Positions 49,769 to 57,849 of a stretch of 64,000 nucleotides of DNA are shown here, one piece after another. The DNA comes from a virus. A model generated the notes under the pieces. It saw only the letters and a program-made list of their open reading frames with translations, was not told where the DNA came from and did no database searches. The DNA lies in the IMG/VR virus record IMGVR_UViG_3300032282_002939, positions 1 through 64,000 of that record. One strand, 5' to 3'. Both the position numbers and the translations under genes were made by a program. Numbering within the stretch: position 1 is the stretch's first letter; every line of letters starts with the position of its first letter.

Positions 49769-50948
49769 AAAAGGACTCTCTTACGGAAAACATCCAATTA
49801 TCAGGCACAAATTTTTCATATTCATCGTCAAAATCTTCCCTTCCATCAAAAACAAATCCAAATGGAGCGAGATCTTGCTCTATATCTTCTTCAGTCTTGT
49901 CTCTCAGAGACATCAAAGTATTAATGTTTGTATAATCTTTAAAGTATTGTTGGTCTGAAAGCCAAGCAAACAAAACCAAACACATCACTAGGTCATCGTG
50001 TTTTTGTGGTTCCGCTTCGTATGAATTTCCTTTTTTAGAAAACGTTGAAAATTCGTTAATTGTATTAAAATCGTTAATAACTAATTGATTTTGTTCAATT
50101 AATAATTTAAGAATAGAACAACCAATTGTTTTGACAACCTTAGTTGTTCTAATACCTTTATCAATTTGTGTCGAGCTTACTCCAAAACCACTAGTAATTC
50201 TTTTACCACTTCTGCCGGCATTTTCAGTAAAGAGCACATTTTCATAGCCAAAATCGTAGTGAAGGCTATGAGATACTTGTTCGCCTATGTCGTTTACCTC
50301 AACTAGAACAGAAGCATTGTTGTAGCTTTTGGCGGTTCTATGAATAATACTTGCATAATCAATTGGTGATACTGAGTTATTACGGAATACACATACCTGC
50401 TGATATGGCATAGAAGTAACATCTAAAAGCTGAAAAGCCGAATAATCAAGTCCTTTACCTCTTGATACGTCACAAACCATCATGTATACTCTGTCTTTGA
50501 CGGGTGGAAAATATTGAATCATGCCATCTTTTTCCATAATAGGATTTTGATGGACCATTTCTTTCAATTTCCAGCCAGCAATAAGAGTACCAGAACTACC
50601 AAGAAATTCACAATTGTGGTTAACAATATCATTACCATAATAACAATATTCTTTTTTGACTTCCAGAGGATCGTAAAAAAATTGTTTTTCGTTGACAAAT
50701 TCAAAACTTAAAATTTCACGATTGCCTTGTTTGGTAACAATGAAATCAGATGAATTGATTTCAGCCGCTGTTTTGAATCCGTTTATTGTTAATAATAAAT
50801 GCTCGGGTGTACAAATTATTTCTTTGAAATCTTCGAGTATAATACGAACATTTTCTTGTCTTTTAATCTTTCGTATGCCATCAAAATCACTCCATCCGTG
50901 AGGAGTTAAGATTTCATATTGACTATTTTTTCGAACAGTGATTTCCAT
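49767..50948 (-). CDS. 17: Terminase large subunit, C-terminal half with C-intein (split gp17)
   Basis: 393 residues. Residues 1-112 are a C-intein: ILTPHGWSDFDGIRKI, block B CTPEHLLLT (T47, H50), FFYDPLEVKKEY and the splice end DIVNHN (H111, N112). Cys113 starts the C-extein CEFLGSSGTLI, the gp17 nuclease half with metal motifs (VCDVSRGKGLDYSAF, LVEVNDIGE, HDDLVMCLVLF). Splicing with the product of 51596-52507 would give about 549 residues. The start ATG 50948 lies inside the end of the endonuclease gene and has a weak ribosome site. The closest known type is the atypically split AceL-TerL intein. Confidence 0.93.
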   Translation of the reverse strand: MEITVRKNSQYEILTPHGWSDFDGIRKIKRQENVRIILEDFKEIICTPEHLLLTINGFKTAAEINSSDFIVTKQGNREILSFEFVNEKQFFYDPLEVKKEYCYYGNDIVNHNCEFLGSSGTLIAGWKLKEMVHQNPIMEKDGMIQYFPPVKDRVYMMVCDVSRGKGLDYSAFQLLDVTSMPYQQVCVFRNNSVSPIDYASIIHRTAKSYNNASVLVEVNDIGEQVSHSLHYDFGYENVLFTENAGRSGKRITSGFGVSSTQIDKGIRTTKVVKTIGCSILKLLIEQNQLVINDFNTINEFSTFSKKGNSYEAEPQKHDDLVMCLVLFAWLSDQQYFKDYTNINTLMSLRDKTEEDIEQDLAPFGFVFDGREDFDDEYEKFVPDNWMFSVRESF

Positions 50949-51559
50949 ACTATGTTATTGCCCTTGATTATTTTTTTTAAATTTGGTATAGACATATTAA
51001 ATTTTTCTGCATATTGTATACAGAAAGCCGAATCATAATCTATAGTTTTCCCGTTTTTTCTTTTGAAATCTAAATTTAAAATTGGTTTGGAAACATACAA
51101 ATTTAATATATTTTCTATACACTGTTCGTTAAATTTTTTACTATGAACCTTTCCTTTTCTTTTTTGTGACCACATGATTTTTGTTTCTTGGCTATGATGT
51201 TTATTTAACATGGGGGGAATATAATTTTCTTTTTTAGAATAGTGATTTAATCTCATTTTTTGCTTAGATTCGTCCGAAAATTTAAATCCATGTGTTGTGA
51301 ATTTTTCCGTATAATTGTTGCCAGAACCATCGGGTGTTTCGTTCAATCCGTTGTTGTAAGTATCATACAGTGATATAAAAAATTTTTCAGCACAACTGAT
51401 CATTTCGTGATCTTCGGAATAAAATAGAACTTCGTATGAAAAATTATAGTCAAGAAACCTTTTAGTTTTTTTATGACTAGACATTCTGTTTTTTATATTT
51501 TTGGCTTTACCAATATATTTTTTTCCGTCTTCTCTGGTTATACAGTAAACACAATACAT
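50906..51559 (-). CDS. GIY-YIG homing endonuclease between the terminase halves
   Basis: 217 residues. MYCVYCITREDGKKYIGKAKN is the GIY-YIG core; GFKFSDESKQKMRLNH is a NUMOD3-like element. It interrupts the terminase gene exactly where the intein is split and overlaps the C-half by 43 bases. Fractured genes with split inteins around a free endonuclease gene have been reported from aquatic metagenomes. It would home into uninterrupted terminase genes. Confidence 0.9.
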   Translation of the reverse strand: MYCVYCITREDGKKYIGKAKNIKNRMSSHKKTKRFLDYNFSYEVLFYSEDHEMISCAEKFFISLYDTYNNGLNETPDGSGNNYTEKFTTHGFKFSDESKQKMRLNHYSKKENYIPPMLNKHHSQETKIMWSQKRKGKVHSKKFNEQCIENILNLYVSKPILNLDFKRKNGKTIDYDSAFCIQYAEKFNMSIPNLKKIIKGNNIVWKSLFEKIVNMKS

Positions 51560-51565
51560 TTTATT

Positions 51566-51602
51566 TTCCTAGAAATTTACATTTATTTATATATTCTAGA
51601 AA
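51566..51602 (-). promoter_or_regulatory. Late promoter inside a hairpin that masks the endonuclease ribosome site
   Basis: On the - strand TTTCTAGAA (51602-51594) pairs with TTCTAGGAA (51574-51566) with one G-U; the right arm holds the AGGA of the endonuclease. The loop holds a perfect TATAAATA (51591-51584). It also gives the C-terminase half its own late transcript. Confidence 0.68.
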
Positions 51603-52507
51603 TTCTCATTATTCATAAGATCATATGCTTCTTCTATGGATAAATTCAATATTTCACCCGTATTTTTGTTTCTTAGGGTTATTTTTGCATTTCCATAAAC
51701 ACAATTATATTCCTGTTCAAACTTCTCAAGGTCAAAATTCATTGCAGCAAGAGTGTTCTGTTTCCAGTTATCATCTCTGCCAGGAACATCTTGCCATCTA
51801 ACCATAATATTGTTATATCCATTTCTATTTTCTTTGGAATTTACCCAAATACTATAGAAGTGGTTTAGACCATTAGGAGTTGATACAAGAATAATTTTAG
51901 TTTCCGAACCAGAAGAAATGGTAGGATACACTGATGTGAAAAAATCGTCCCAGTTTTCAATAAATGCAGCTTCGTCAATGAATAGAAGGTTAACAGAGAA
52001 ACCACGAATGTTATTTGAAGAAGTCGCCGTAGCAATAACACGAGATTGGTTTTCTAGAACGAATGAACCTTTGTTCCATTCAACAACACCTTGCTGAAGC
52101 CATTTTGGAAGATGCTGGTATGCTAACTGAATACGACTTAGAATTTCTCTAGCGGTGTCTCCTTTATTGGCCAAAAGAGCCACTGTTTTTTCTGGATGAA
52201 ATATGATATACCATAAAATAAAAGCACAAGTTGTTGTTGATTTGCCTGCCTGACGAGCAGTTGTGATAATATTAAATCTACCATTAGCAAAAGCTCGTAA
52301 CATATCTTTTTGATATGGATATAGTTCGAAATTAACTAGACCTTTATCAATATTGATGATTTTCATATAAGTTTCAGTAAAATAAATTACATCCTGCGAA
52401 CACTTAATATATTCTTGAACAAGATCAGGGGTCCAATCTATAGATTGATTGGCTCTTTTTAGATTTATATTACCGTTATAACCACCAAGATTATTGAATT
52501 GATCCAT
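51596..52507 (-). CDS. 17: Terminase large subunit, N-terminal half with N-intein (split gp17)
   Basis: 303 residues. Residues 1-268 are the gp17 ATPase: TTARQAGKSTTTCAF (Walker A), NLLFIDEAAFI (Walker B), VSTPNGLNHFYSIW. Cys269 begins the N-intein: CVYGNAKITLRNKN, then a helix to the stop (35 residues, block A only). So the intein is cut between blocks A and B, not at the usual site after block B. ATG 52507 overlaps gp16; GTG 52510 is possible. Confidence 0.94.
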   Translation of the reverse strand: MDQFNNLGGYNGNINLKRANQSIDWTPDLVQEYIKCSQDVIYFTETYMKIINIDKGLVNFELYPYQKDMLRAFANGRFNIITTARQAGKSTTTCAFILWYIIFHPEKTVALLANKGDTAREILSRIQLAYQHLPKWLQQGVVEWNKGSFVLENQSRVIATATSSNNIRGFSVNLLFIDEAAFIENWDDFFTSVYPTISSGSETKIILVSTPNGLNHFYSIWVNSKENRNGYNNIMVRWQDVPGRDDNWKQNTLAAMNFDLEKFEQEYNCVYGNAKITLRNKNTGEILNLSIEEAYDLMNNENF

Positions 52508-52904
52508 CACCTTCTCTAATATTCTTTATCATTTTTTGCAATTCTGCTGTAGAACCAACAAAAAGATTGTTGTTGATAGTTCTTGCGCCATTTATTGGTT
52601 GATCAATAGCCTTAATTTCTCTGACCTTACTTTGTAAATCCATCAAATCTCTATTGGCCTGGAGCATAGTTTCCATCAATTTTGACAATACTTCGTATGC
52701 TCTCGGATGTTGAGAACTATCGGCAATCAACGCTAATTTATCCATAGCATCTTTGCCATTTTCAATTAAATCATGAATATTGGCTCGTGCCTGTTCAAAA
52801 TCTTTTTTTGCACTATCGTCCAAAGCGGTTTCAATAATACCATTGACTGTTTTAGTGATATTACTTAATTCTGGAAGATTTGGTTCGTCTTCTTCTTCAT
52901 TCAT
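52491..52904 (-). CDS. 16: Terminase small subunit (T4 gp16-like)
   Basis: 137 residues (T4 gp16 164). ARANIHDLIENGKDAMDKLALIADSSQHPRAYEVLSKL is the conserved DNA-binding and oligomerisation core. Recognises phage DNA for packaging. Overlaps both neighbours. Confidence 0.93.
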   Translation of the reverse strand: MNEEEDEPNLPELSNITKTVNGIIETALDDSAKKDFEQARANIHDLIENGKDAMDKLALIADSSQHPRAYEVLSKLMETMLQANRDLMDLQSKVREIKAIDQPINGARTINNNLFVGSTAELQKMIKNIREGDGSIQ

Positions 52905-53779
52905 TAGATCAATTGCTCTTCGTCATAAATTTGTGTTAAATAACCAAAGTCATCATTTATATCAATTTCTGTATAAGCTACAGACTGTGCTGCTAAAGTG
53001 GTATTTGCTGCACCATAATAATTTAAAGGTGAATTGTTTGCAGAGTATATTCCTGGCTGTATTGTTACTCTACTTATAGCTTCTGTATTACCAACAGCAG
53101 ATTGTAATTCACCATCAGCAACGTTTGGAGTATAAAAATTAGTATCAACGAATTTGATAATTCCTGACTTCTTAACTGGACCATAGAAATAACCTTTTAA
53201 TACCAAATCAAGAGTCCAAATTATAGCTCTTCTTTTAGTAAAATCACCTTGATCGTAGTTATCCTCATATCTAATATCATTTAATATTATAGGAATATCC
53301 ATAATGATATTCATTTCTGGTATTAAATTGACTGTGGTTGTCCAATCGGGTGTAAAATATGGCAAAACTTGCTCAAGTATTTTGGTTCCATCTTCTACAT
53401 TTTTAGCATAGATATAAAGTTTAAAATCAATATTATATGGTACAGGATTATATTGATATGCAAATTTGCTTGTATTTGCTGAATCTCTTACAACACTTCT
53501 ATTAATTGTTGGTAGTTTTCTTGAACCATCATATTTCATTTGACCCATTTCGAAGGAAATAAGTGGAAGCGGTGCAGTCGCTGTAGGTCGGTCAATATTG
53601 GGGTCTTGTGTAACACGAGCCAACATCTTATCTTTTGGAGCATATGTAATAGGAACCTTTAAACGAGCAACTGTATTGTTTGCAGAATTTGTTCTGGTTA
53701 TATGAATGTCGTTAAATAATGTTCCGACCAATACAACATATTTTCTTATTGTTCTGAAATAAAACGTTGAACCAAACAT
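52904..53779 (-). CDS. 15: Tail terminator protein (T4 gp15-like)
   Basis: 291 residues (T4 gp15 272). FGSTFYFRTIRKYVVLVGTLFNDIHI and VPYNIDFKLYIYAKNVEDGTKILEQVLPYF are diagnostic. Caps the tail and joins it to the neck. Confidence 0.95.
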   Translation of the reverse strand: MFGSTFYFRTIRKYVVLVGTLFNDIHITRTNSANNTVARLKVPITYAPKDKMLARVTQDPNIDRPTATAPLPLISFEMGQMKYDGSRKLPTINRSVVRDSANTSKFAYQYNPVPYNIDFKLYIYAKNVEDGTKILEQVLPYFTPDWTTTVNLIPEMNIIMDIPIILNDIRYEDNYDQGDFTKRRAIIWTLDLVLKGYFYGPVKKSGIIKFVDTNFYTPNVADGELQSAVGNTEAISRVTIQPGIYSANNSPLNYYGAANTTLAAQSVAYTEIDINDDFGYLTQIYDEEQLI

Positions 53780-54502
53780 TTAAATGTTCCCTTCTGAGAA
53801 AGGATCACGAACTGTAAAGTCAACGAACTGATCTGATTCAACTTGGAATTCATCGCTATCATCCATAGCAACCAAATCACCAACACCTTTTCCTTCAAGA
53901 ATTAAATAATTTCCATCTTCGTCTGTCAAATAATCACCGTTTTCATCTTTAATTCCCCAAGTAAGTATGTTTGTATCAAATTTCTTTTGAATAGAATCAA
54001 TTTCTGGTATGCCAGTATTAAATGTTTCATTAGAATATTCAAACAATTCTGTTGTCATTTCCCAGGTCTGAAGAGCGCCTAGTTGATAGAACATCTCATA
54101 TTTGTTCACAAATTTAATTTGAAAACATTTTTTATTTAAAGGAAAATATATTAAATCGCCTTCGTTTGGTCTTACTTGTGTTGTAAAGTTTCCAACCTCT
54201 TCATTGAATATTCTTTGAGCAACAGACCAAATAACTTGATCTCTGATTTCAAGACCAAACTTAGACATGAAATTACCATCACCCTGAAACCCATCAAAGC
54301 TTTTGATATACATTTCAATAGGATAGGCGTTTTCATATGACGATTGATCATCGGCTCCATAGATATCATCGTAATTGTTTAGTTTACGAGGAATATAGAA
54401 AACGTCATGACCGTAAATACGTATTGCCTCGATAACTAGGTTTTCGAGGAGAAGCTGTTCCTGTGACGATTGAAAATTATTGAAGAAAAAATTTGTGGCG
54501 AT
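53780..54502 (-). CDS. 14: Neck protein (T4 gp14-like) with apparent ATC start codon
   Basis: 240 residues if translation starts at ATC 54502. Upstream of the first ATG (54313) the frame encodes ATNFFFNNFQSSQEQ, then LLLENLVIEAIRIYGHDV and FYIPRKLNNYDD, which matches gp14 N-termini (usually MATNFFF). AGGAGG lies six bases before the ATC and no ATG, GTG or TTG is in frame before 54313. The preceding stop is one base away. Later FGLEIRDQVIWSVAQRIF and IYFPLNKKCFQIKFV are typical gp14. Confidence 0.88.
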   Translation of the reverse strand: MATNFFFNNFQSSQEQLLLENLVIEAIRIYGHDVFYIPRKLNNYDDIYGADDQSSYENAYPIEMYIKSFDGFQGDGNFMSKFGLEIRDQVIWSVAQRIFNEEVGNFTTQVRPNEGDLIYFPLNKKCFQIKFVNKYEMFYQLGALQTWEMTTELFEYSNETFNTGIPEIDSIQKKFDTNILTWGIKDENGDYLTDEDGNYLILEGKGVGDLVAMDDSDEFQVESDQFVDFTVRDPFSEGNI

Positions 54503-54503
54503 G

Positions 54504-55103
54504 TTATCCTCCTATATCTTTTTGAGGAGGATTATATCCGGTCACTATTTTCATTCTTCCTATTTTTTGCTGTTCTGGATCTTTTGAGCCATACGGTATA
54601 TGAGTAATCATATCAGAAGTTAATGGTTGAGCGAAACCATTAGAGTGTAAACCATGCACTCTCATTTCTGGATCACTCATCATTCTATTTAAAGATTTTT
54701 GCATGCCTTCGGAATTTTTAGTCCATTCTATAGACGCATTATGAGTTCTTGAAATAGATTTAATAACATCATTCATTCTAACAGGAGAACTTTTTCTGCC
54801 CTGCGTGGTTGGAAATTGATATGTTATTGATTTATCAGGATTATTTATTTGACCAGCAAATCTAACAGTATGATGTATTTTCTTATCTTCTGGATTATAT
54901 GTGAAATAAGAAGCTCCGCTTCCTGGGGAAGAAGAATGGTATAAATGTAAACCGCCTACTTCTCCAATTTTGTTAGCGTTTTTATCAAATTTATTTGGAT
55001 CGTCATAAGTTATAGGTTTTGTGTCGCTGACAATTGGATCTCTTTTTGTTTGAGATATATCGGCGGACCAAGCTTCTTTTATGTATTTTTTAAATGTCAG
55101 CAT
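54504..55103 (-). CDS. Candidate internal head protein with capsid-targeting-like N-terminus
   Basis: 199 residues. The start MLTFKKYIKEAWSAD resembles the capsid-targeting peptides of T4 internal proteins (MKTYQEFIAEA), in which gp21 cleaves after xxE. The rest (GLHLYHSSSPGSGASYFTY and IPYGSKDPEQQKIGRMKIV) is unfamiliar. If processed after Glu10 it would be packaged and injected. It stands between gp14 and a homing endonuclease gene. Confidence 0.65.
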   Translation of the reverse strand: MLTFKKYIKEAWSADISQTKRDPIVSDTKPITYDDPNKFDKNANKIGEVGGLHLYHSSSPGSGASYFTYNPEDKKIHHTVRFAGQINNPDKSITYQFPTTQGRKSSPVRMNDVIKSISRTHNASIEWTKNSEGMQKSLNRMMSDPEMRVHGLHSNGFAQPLTSDMITHIPYGSKDPEQQKIGRMKIVTGYNPPQKDIGG

Positions 55104-55833
55104 TTTTTAATCTACATTTCTCGTTGTGGTATCTATAAACATTGCCTTTATTTCCCCAAAAATCACAATAAACACATTTTATTTTAGTATTATTTATAAG
55201 AGAAAATGCTCCAGCGTTTTTGATTTTTTGTTTGTGTTCTTCTGTTAATGGTGCTCGTTTTATACCTTTAGACGCTGCAATTAATTCACCCGAAATCCAT
55301 TTTGGATCATCATGCGTTGTATGAAAAATATTGCCATCAGAATCTTTAACTGTAATTTTACCTTTATTTCTATTATTTTCTAACATAGTATTTCTACGTT
55401 TAATTTTAGTTTCAATATTAGACGACTTTGTATCTCTTGTTTTTAATCCTTCAATATATTTTTCACGAATTTCTGGTCGCTGCATTGCTTCTTTAGTACG
55501 AATAGAGATTTTTTCTTTTCTAGATAATAAGTTACTTTCATCTAGCCATGTATCATTTACATTTTTTGAAAGATTATAATAACGAATTTTAAGTTCTTCA
55601 TCTTTCACTAAAGAAAGCCAATATTTTTCACGTTCATATAATTCTTTACGGTTGATATAAACACGTTCTAAAATTCTACGTTTAAAATCTTTAGGGCGGT
55701 GCTTATGTGCTTGTCGCATCCACGGAGATGAACAAATATACCCATCATTTTCTGTTCCCCAGTGCATACCAATATAATATCTTTTTTGTTTACGATCTAA
55801 CCAGATATAAACAAAACCATATTTTTCTTGCAT
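55090..55833 (-). CDS. GIY-YIG homing endonuclease with zinc finger, between gp13 and gp14 modules
   Basis: 247 residues. KYGFVYIWLDRKQKRYYIGMHWG (GIY-YIG), DFKRRILE, NUMOD-like LTEEHKQKIKNAG and a C-terminal zinc finger CVYCDFWG...RYHNEKC. Paralogue of the gene at 39683. Overlaps the next gene by 14 bases. Confidence 0.9.
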   Translation of the reverse strand: MQEKYGFVYIWLDRKQKRYYIGMHWGTENDGYICSSPWMRQAHKHRPKDFKRRILERVYINRKELYEREKYWLSLVKDEELKIRYYNLSKNVNDTWLDESNLLSRKEKISIRTKEAMQRPEIREKYIEGLKTRDTKSSNIETKIKRRNTMLENNRNKGKITVKDSDGNIFHTTHDDPKWISGELIAASKGIKRAPLTEEHKQKIKNAGAFSLINNTKIKCVYCDFWGNKGNVYRYHNEKCRLKNADI

Positions 55834-55834
55834 T

Positions 55835-55871
55835 TAAATACTCCTTTGAAGTTATCTCTAGAGTATTTATA
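55835..55871 (-). promoter_or_regulatory. Late promoter overlapping a hairpin that masks the endonuclease ribosome site
   Basis: On the - strand TATAAATA (55871-55864) overlaps TAAATACTC (55869-55861), which pairs perfectly (9 bp) with GAGTATTTA (55843-55835). The right arm holds the GGAG before the ATG at 55833. Late transcripts would start beyond the left arm. Confidence 0.65.
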
Positions 55872-55884
55872 TAAAGTATATATT

Positions 55885-56625
55885 TCAGCCGATCATATCG
55901 CTGACGGGCAACGAATAAGACGTAATCATATCTCTTTCTAATTCTGCACGTTCTTGATTGGCGTCAGCTAAAATTTGCAAACCATTAAACTCGATACCAC
56001 CAGGAAGTTTCATACCACGAAACTTTGAAAGATTAGCTCCCCATTGTTGCTTAATTAAACACGTAGCATATCTAAGCAACCAACGATCTCCCCATGCTTT
56101 TGTATAAACTTCTGGGTCGACTACTTGATATACTTCTGCTATTAAATAATTACCAGCGTCAAATTTATTCCAATCCATATCAAGATAAAGTTTATTGATG
56201 TGGCGATTGTATCTAAGTGGTTGTTTACCAACCAACATCATTTCAAGAAACTGAATATGTTGTAGAGCCATATAATATGGCACCATAGAAACAGAGGTAA
56301 GAGTGTATAAATCATTCAAAGCAATTTGATAACGAATATTGAATAGATTGTTTGTATTCAAAGCCTGACCGACCTCAAATACATTAACAGCGCCGATCAC
56401 GTTATCTGGAAGAGTAATGTATTTGTTTGTTATATCGGTTTGAGTGACCTGATGCTTATAGTATATTTTCTCAGCGCCCTCAAAATGATAATCCCAAAAA
56501 TAACGAAGAGCTTCGTCGACGCGATCATCAACTTGATCATCATCGACGTTAATTTCAATTACAGGTTTGCCTAAACGACGTAGGCAGTACTCTTTGAATT
56601 CGCTCTTTGTGGTAGGTATTGCCAA
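55885..56625 (-). CDS. 13: Neck protein (T4 gp13-like)
   Basis: 246 residues (T4 gp13 309). FKEYCLRRLGKPVIEINVDDDQVDDRVDEALRYF and HINKLYLDMDWNK are strongly conserved. Head-to-tail joining with gp14. Confidence 0.95.
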   Translation of the reverse strand: MAIPTTKSEFKEYCLRRLGKPVIEINVDDDQVDDRVDEALRYFWDYHFEGAEKIYYKHQVTQTDITNKYITLPDNVIGAVNVFEVGQALNTNNLFNIRYQIALNDLYTLTSVSMVPYYMALQHIQFLEMMLVGKQPLRYNRHINKLYLDMDWNKFDAGNYLIAEVYQVVDPEVYTKAWGDRWLLRYATCLIKQQWGANLSKFRGMKLPGGIEFNGLQILADANQERAELERDMITSYSLPVSDMIG

Positions 56626-56626
56626 T

Positions 56627-56743
56627 TTAGTTACCTTTGAATTTTGCTATTACTTTATCAACATTATCTTTAACAAATTGTGGTTGAGGAAGAAAATTCC
56701 AACCGACAATAAGACCAATAACAAAAGAAATAAGTGTTAGCAT
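56627..56743 (-). CDS. Small membrane protein, 38 residues
   Basis: ATG with GGAGAG upstream; MLTLISFVIGLIVGWNFLP is one membrane helix, followed by a basic tail. Next to the holin-like gene, so a role in lysis is possible. Confidence 0.65.
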   Translation of the reverse strand: MLTLISFVIGLIVGWNFLPQPQFVKDNVDKVIAKFKGN

Positions 56744-56761
56744 TTTTCTCTCCTTTTATTC

Positions 56762-56769
56762 TATTTATT
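56762..56769 (-). promoter_or_regulatory. Possible late promoter (AATAAATA)
   Basis: One-base variant of the late -10 on the - strand, 19 bases before the ATG at 56743. Confidence 0.5.
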
Positions 56770-57217
56770 GAAATGGACCACCTTTTCTTGGTGGATCAGG
56801 TTCGTCATCAACAGTTACAGTTTGTGTTGTTGATGGTCTATTATAACTGGGTGTATACTGAGAAGAAGATGGCGAATAAGATGATCCAGAAGATTGACCA
56901 TATGACATTGAAGAAGATGATCCGTATGGAGATTGAGTTGTTGTAGTAGATACTGAAATTTTCTCTTGACCTCTGGACCAAGCAGAAACACCAATAATTG
57001 CACCCATGGCAATATGATATAATCCAGCGCCCTTTAGTGTCATTGGGTCCCACTGCTGAAATTTAGTTGCATTGAATAGTGCAAAGAAAACAGCATTTAG
57101 AATGGGTGCAATTAGAAAATCAAATAAACAGATAATAAAATAAGACCAACCCATTGCTGGTCGCCAATACGATTTAAGCCAATGTTCTTCTTCTTTTTTT
57201 TCTGTATTATCTGACAT
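56765..57217 (-). CDS. Holin-like membrane protein
   Basis: 150 residues from ATG 57217. WRPAMGWSYFIICLFDFLIAP, two further hydrophobic segments and a long Ser-rich cytoplasmic-type tail fit the 3-TM holin type of aquatic T4-like phages. The start overlaps the endolysin stop by 11 bases. Confidence 0.75.
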   Translation of the reverse strand: MSDNTEKKEEEHWLKSYWRPAMGWSYFIICLFDFLIAPILNAVFFALFNATKFQQWDPMTLKGAGLYHIAMGAIIGVSAWSRGQEKISVSTTTTQSPYGSSSSMSYGQSSGSSYSPSSSQYTPSYNRPSTTQTVTVDDEPDPPRKGGPFQ

Positions 57218-57839
57218 TGAATTGCTCTTGAACTTGTGGATACAATAGGTGGAAATGGTGTTTTCTATCATCAAGGCCGATGGTGCCACCATTAATTTTC
57301 TTTGTTATCATAACAATATCGTCGTGATCAGCATCTGGATTAATGTTTCTTGATTTCCAGTATTCACAGGCTACTTGAAGAGAAACAACAGGATCATATG
57401 CTGCTTCTGGATCGTTGATAAGATCAATACCAATAGCATTTCCATAACGATTGTAATTATCTTTACCAGTTAACTGGAATATGCCTCTGCCACGATATCT
57501 CCAACCATCACCAGATTCTTCTGATCCATTTCCCATACGATTAGAATAAACTCTATTGGCAATCATTTCTGGTTTACGAGCGTATTGTTCTGCCAATTGC
57601 ATTGACGGAAAATATCTTGGAAATACTCTAGTAAGACCTTGTGCAGAATAATTAAGATTTTCTACATTGATAGAAAACTCTCCTGATTCGTGCATGGCCT
57701 GTGCAAGAAAATGCGCGATTCTTAATGGAGTATTGATTTCATAAATCTCAAATATTTGATTCATATTATCGACCATGCCTTGTTGAAATTCTGGCTTGGC
57801 TCTTCTTGTAATACGTCTAATAAATTCTTCTGAGAGCAT
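57207..57839 (-). CDS. Endolysin, glycoside hydrolase family 19
   Basis: 210 residues. AHFLAQAMHESGEFS contains the catalytic Glu51; WRYRGRGIFQLTGKDNYNRYG is the GH19 substrate-site signature. No signal peptide, so it needs the adjacent holin to reach peptidoglycan. Confidence 0.93.
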   Translation of the reverse strand: MLSEEFIRRITRRAKPEFQQGMVDNMNQIFEIYEINTPLRIAHFLAQAMHESGEFSINVENLNYSAQGLTRVFPRYFPSMQLAEQYARKPEMIANRVYSNRMGNGSEESGDGWRYRGRGIFQLTGKDNYNRYGNAIGIDLINDPEAAYDPVVSLQVACEYWKSRNINPDADHDDIVMITKKINGGTIGLDDRKHHFHLLYPQVQEQFNVR

Positions 57840-57849
57840 GTGTGTTTTC

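Noticed and set aside
53780-54313. Truncated gp14 starting at ATG 54313
   Set aside because: The codons upstream encode the conserved gp14 N-terminus behind a perfect ribosome site, so a non-ATG start is more likely than truncation.
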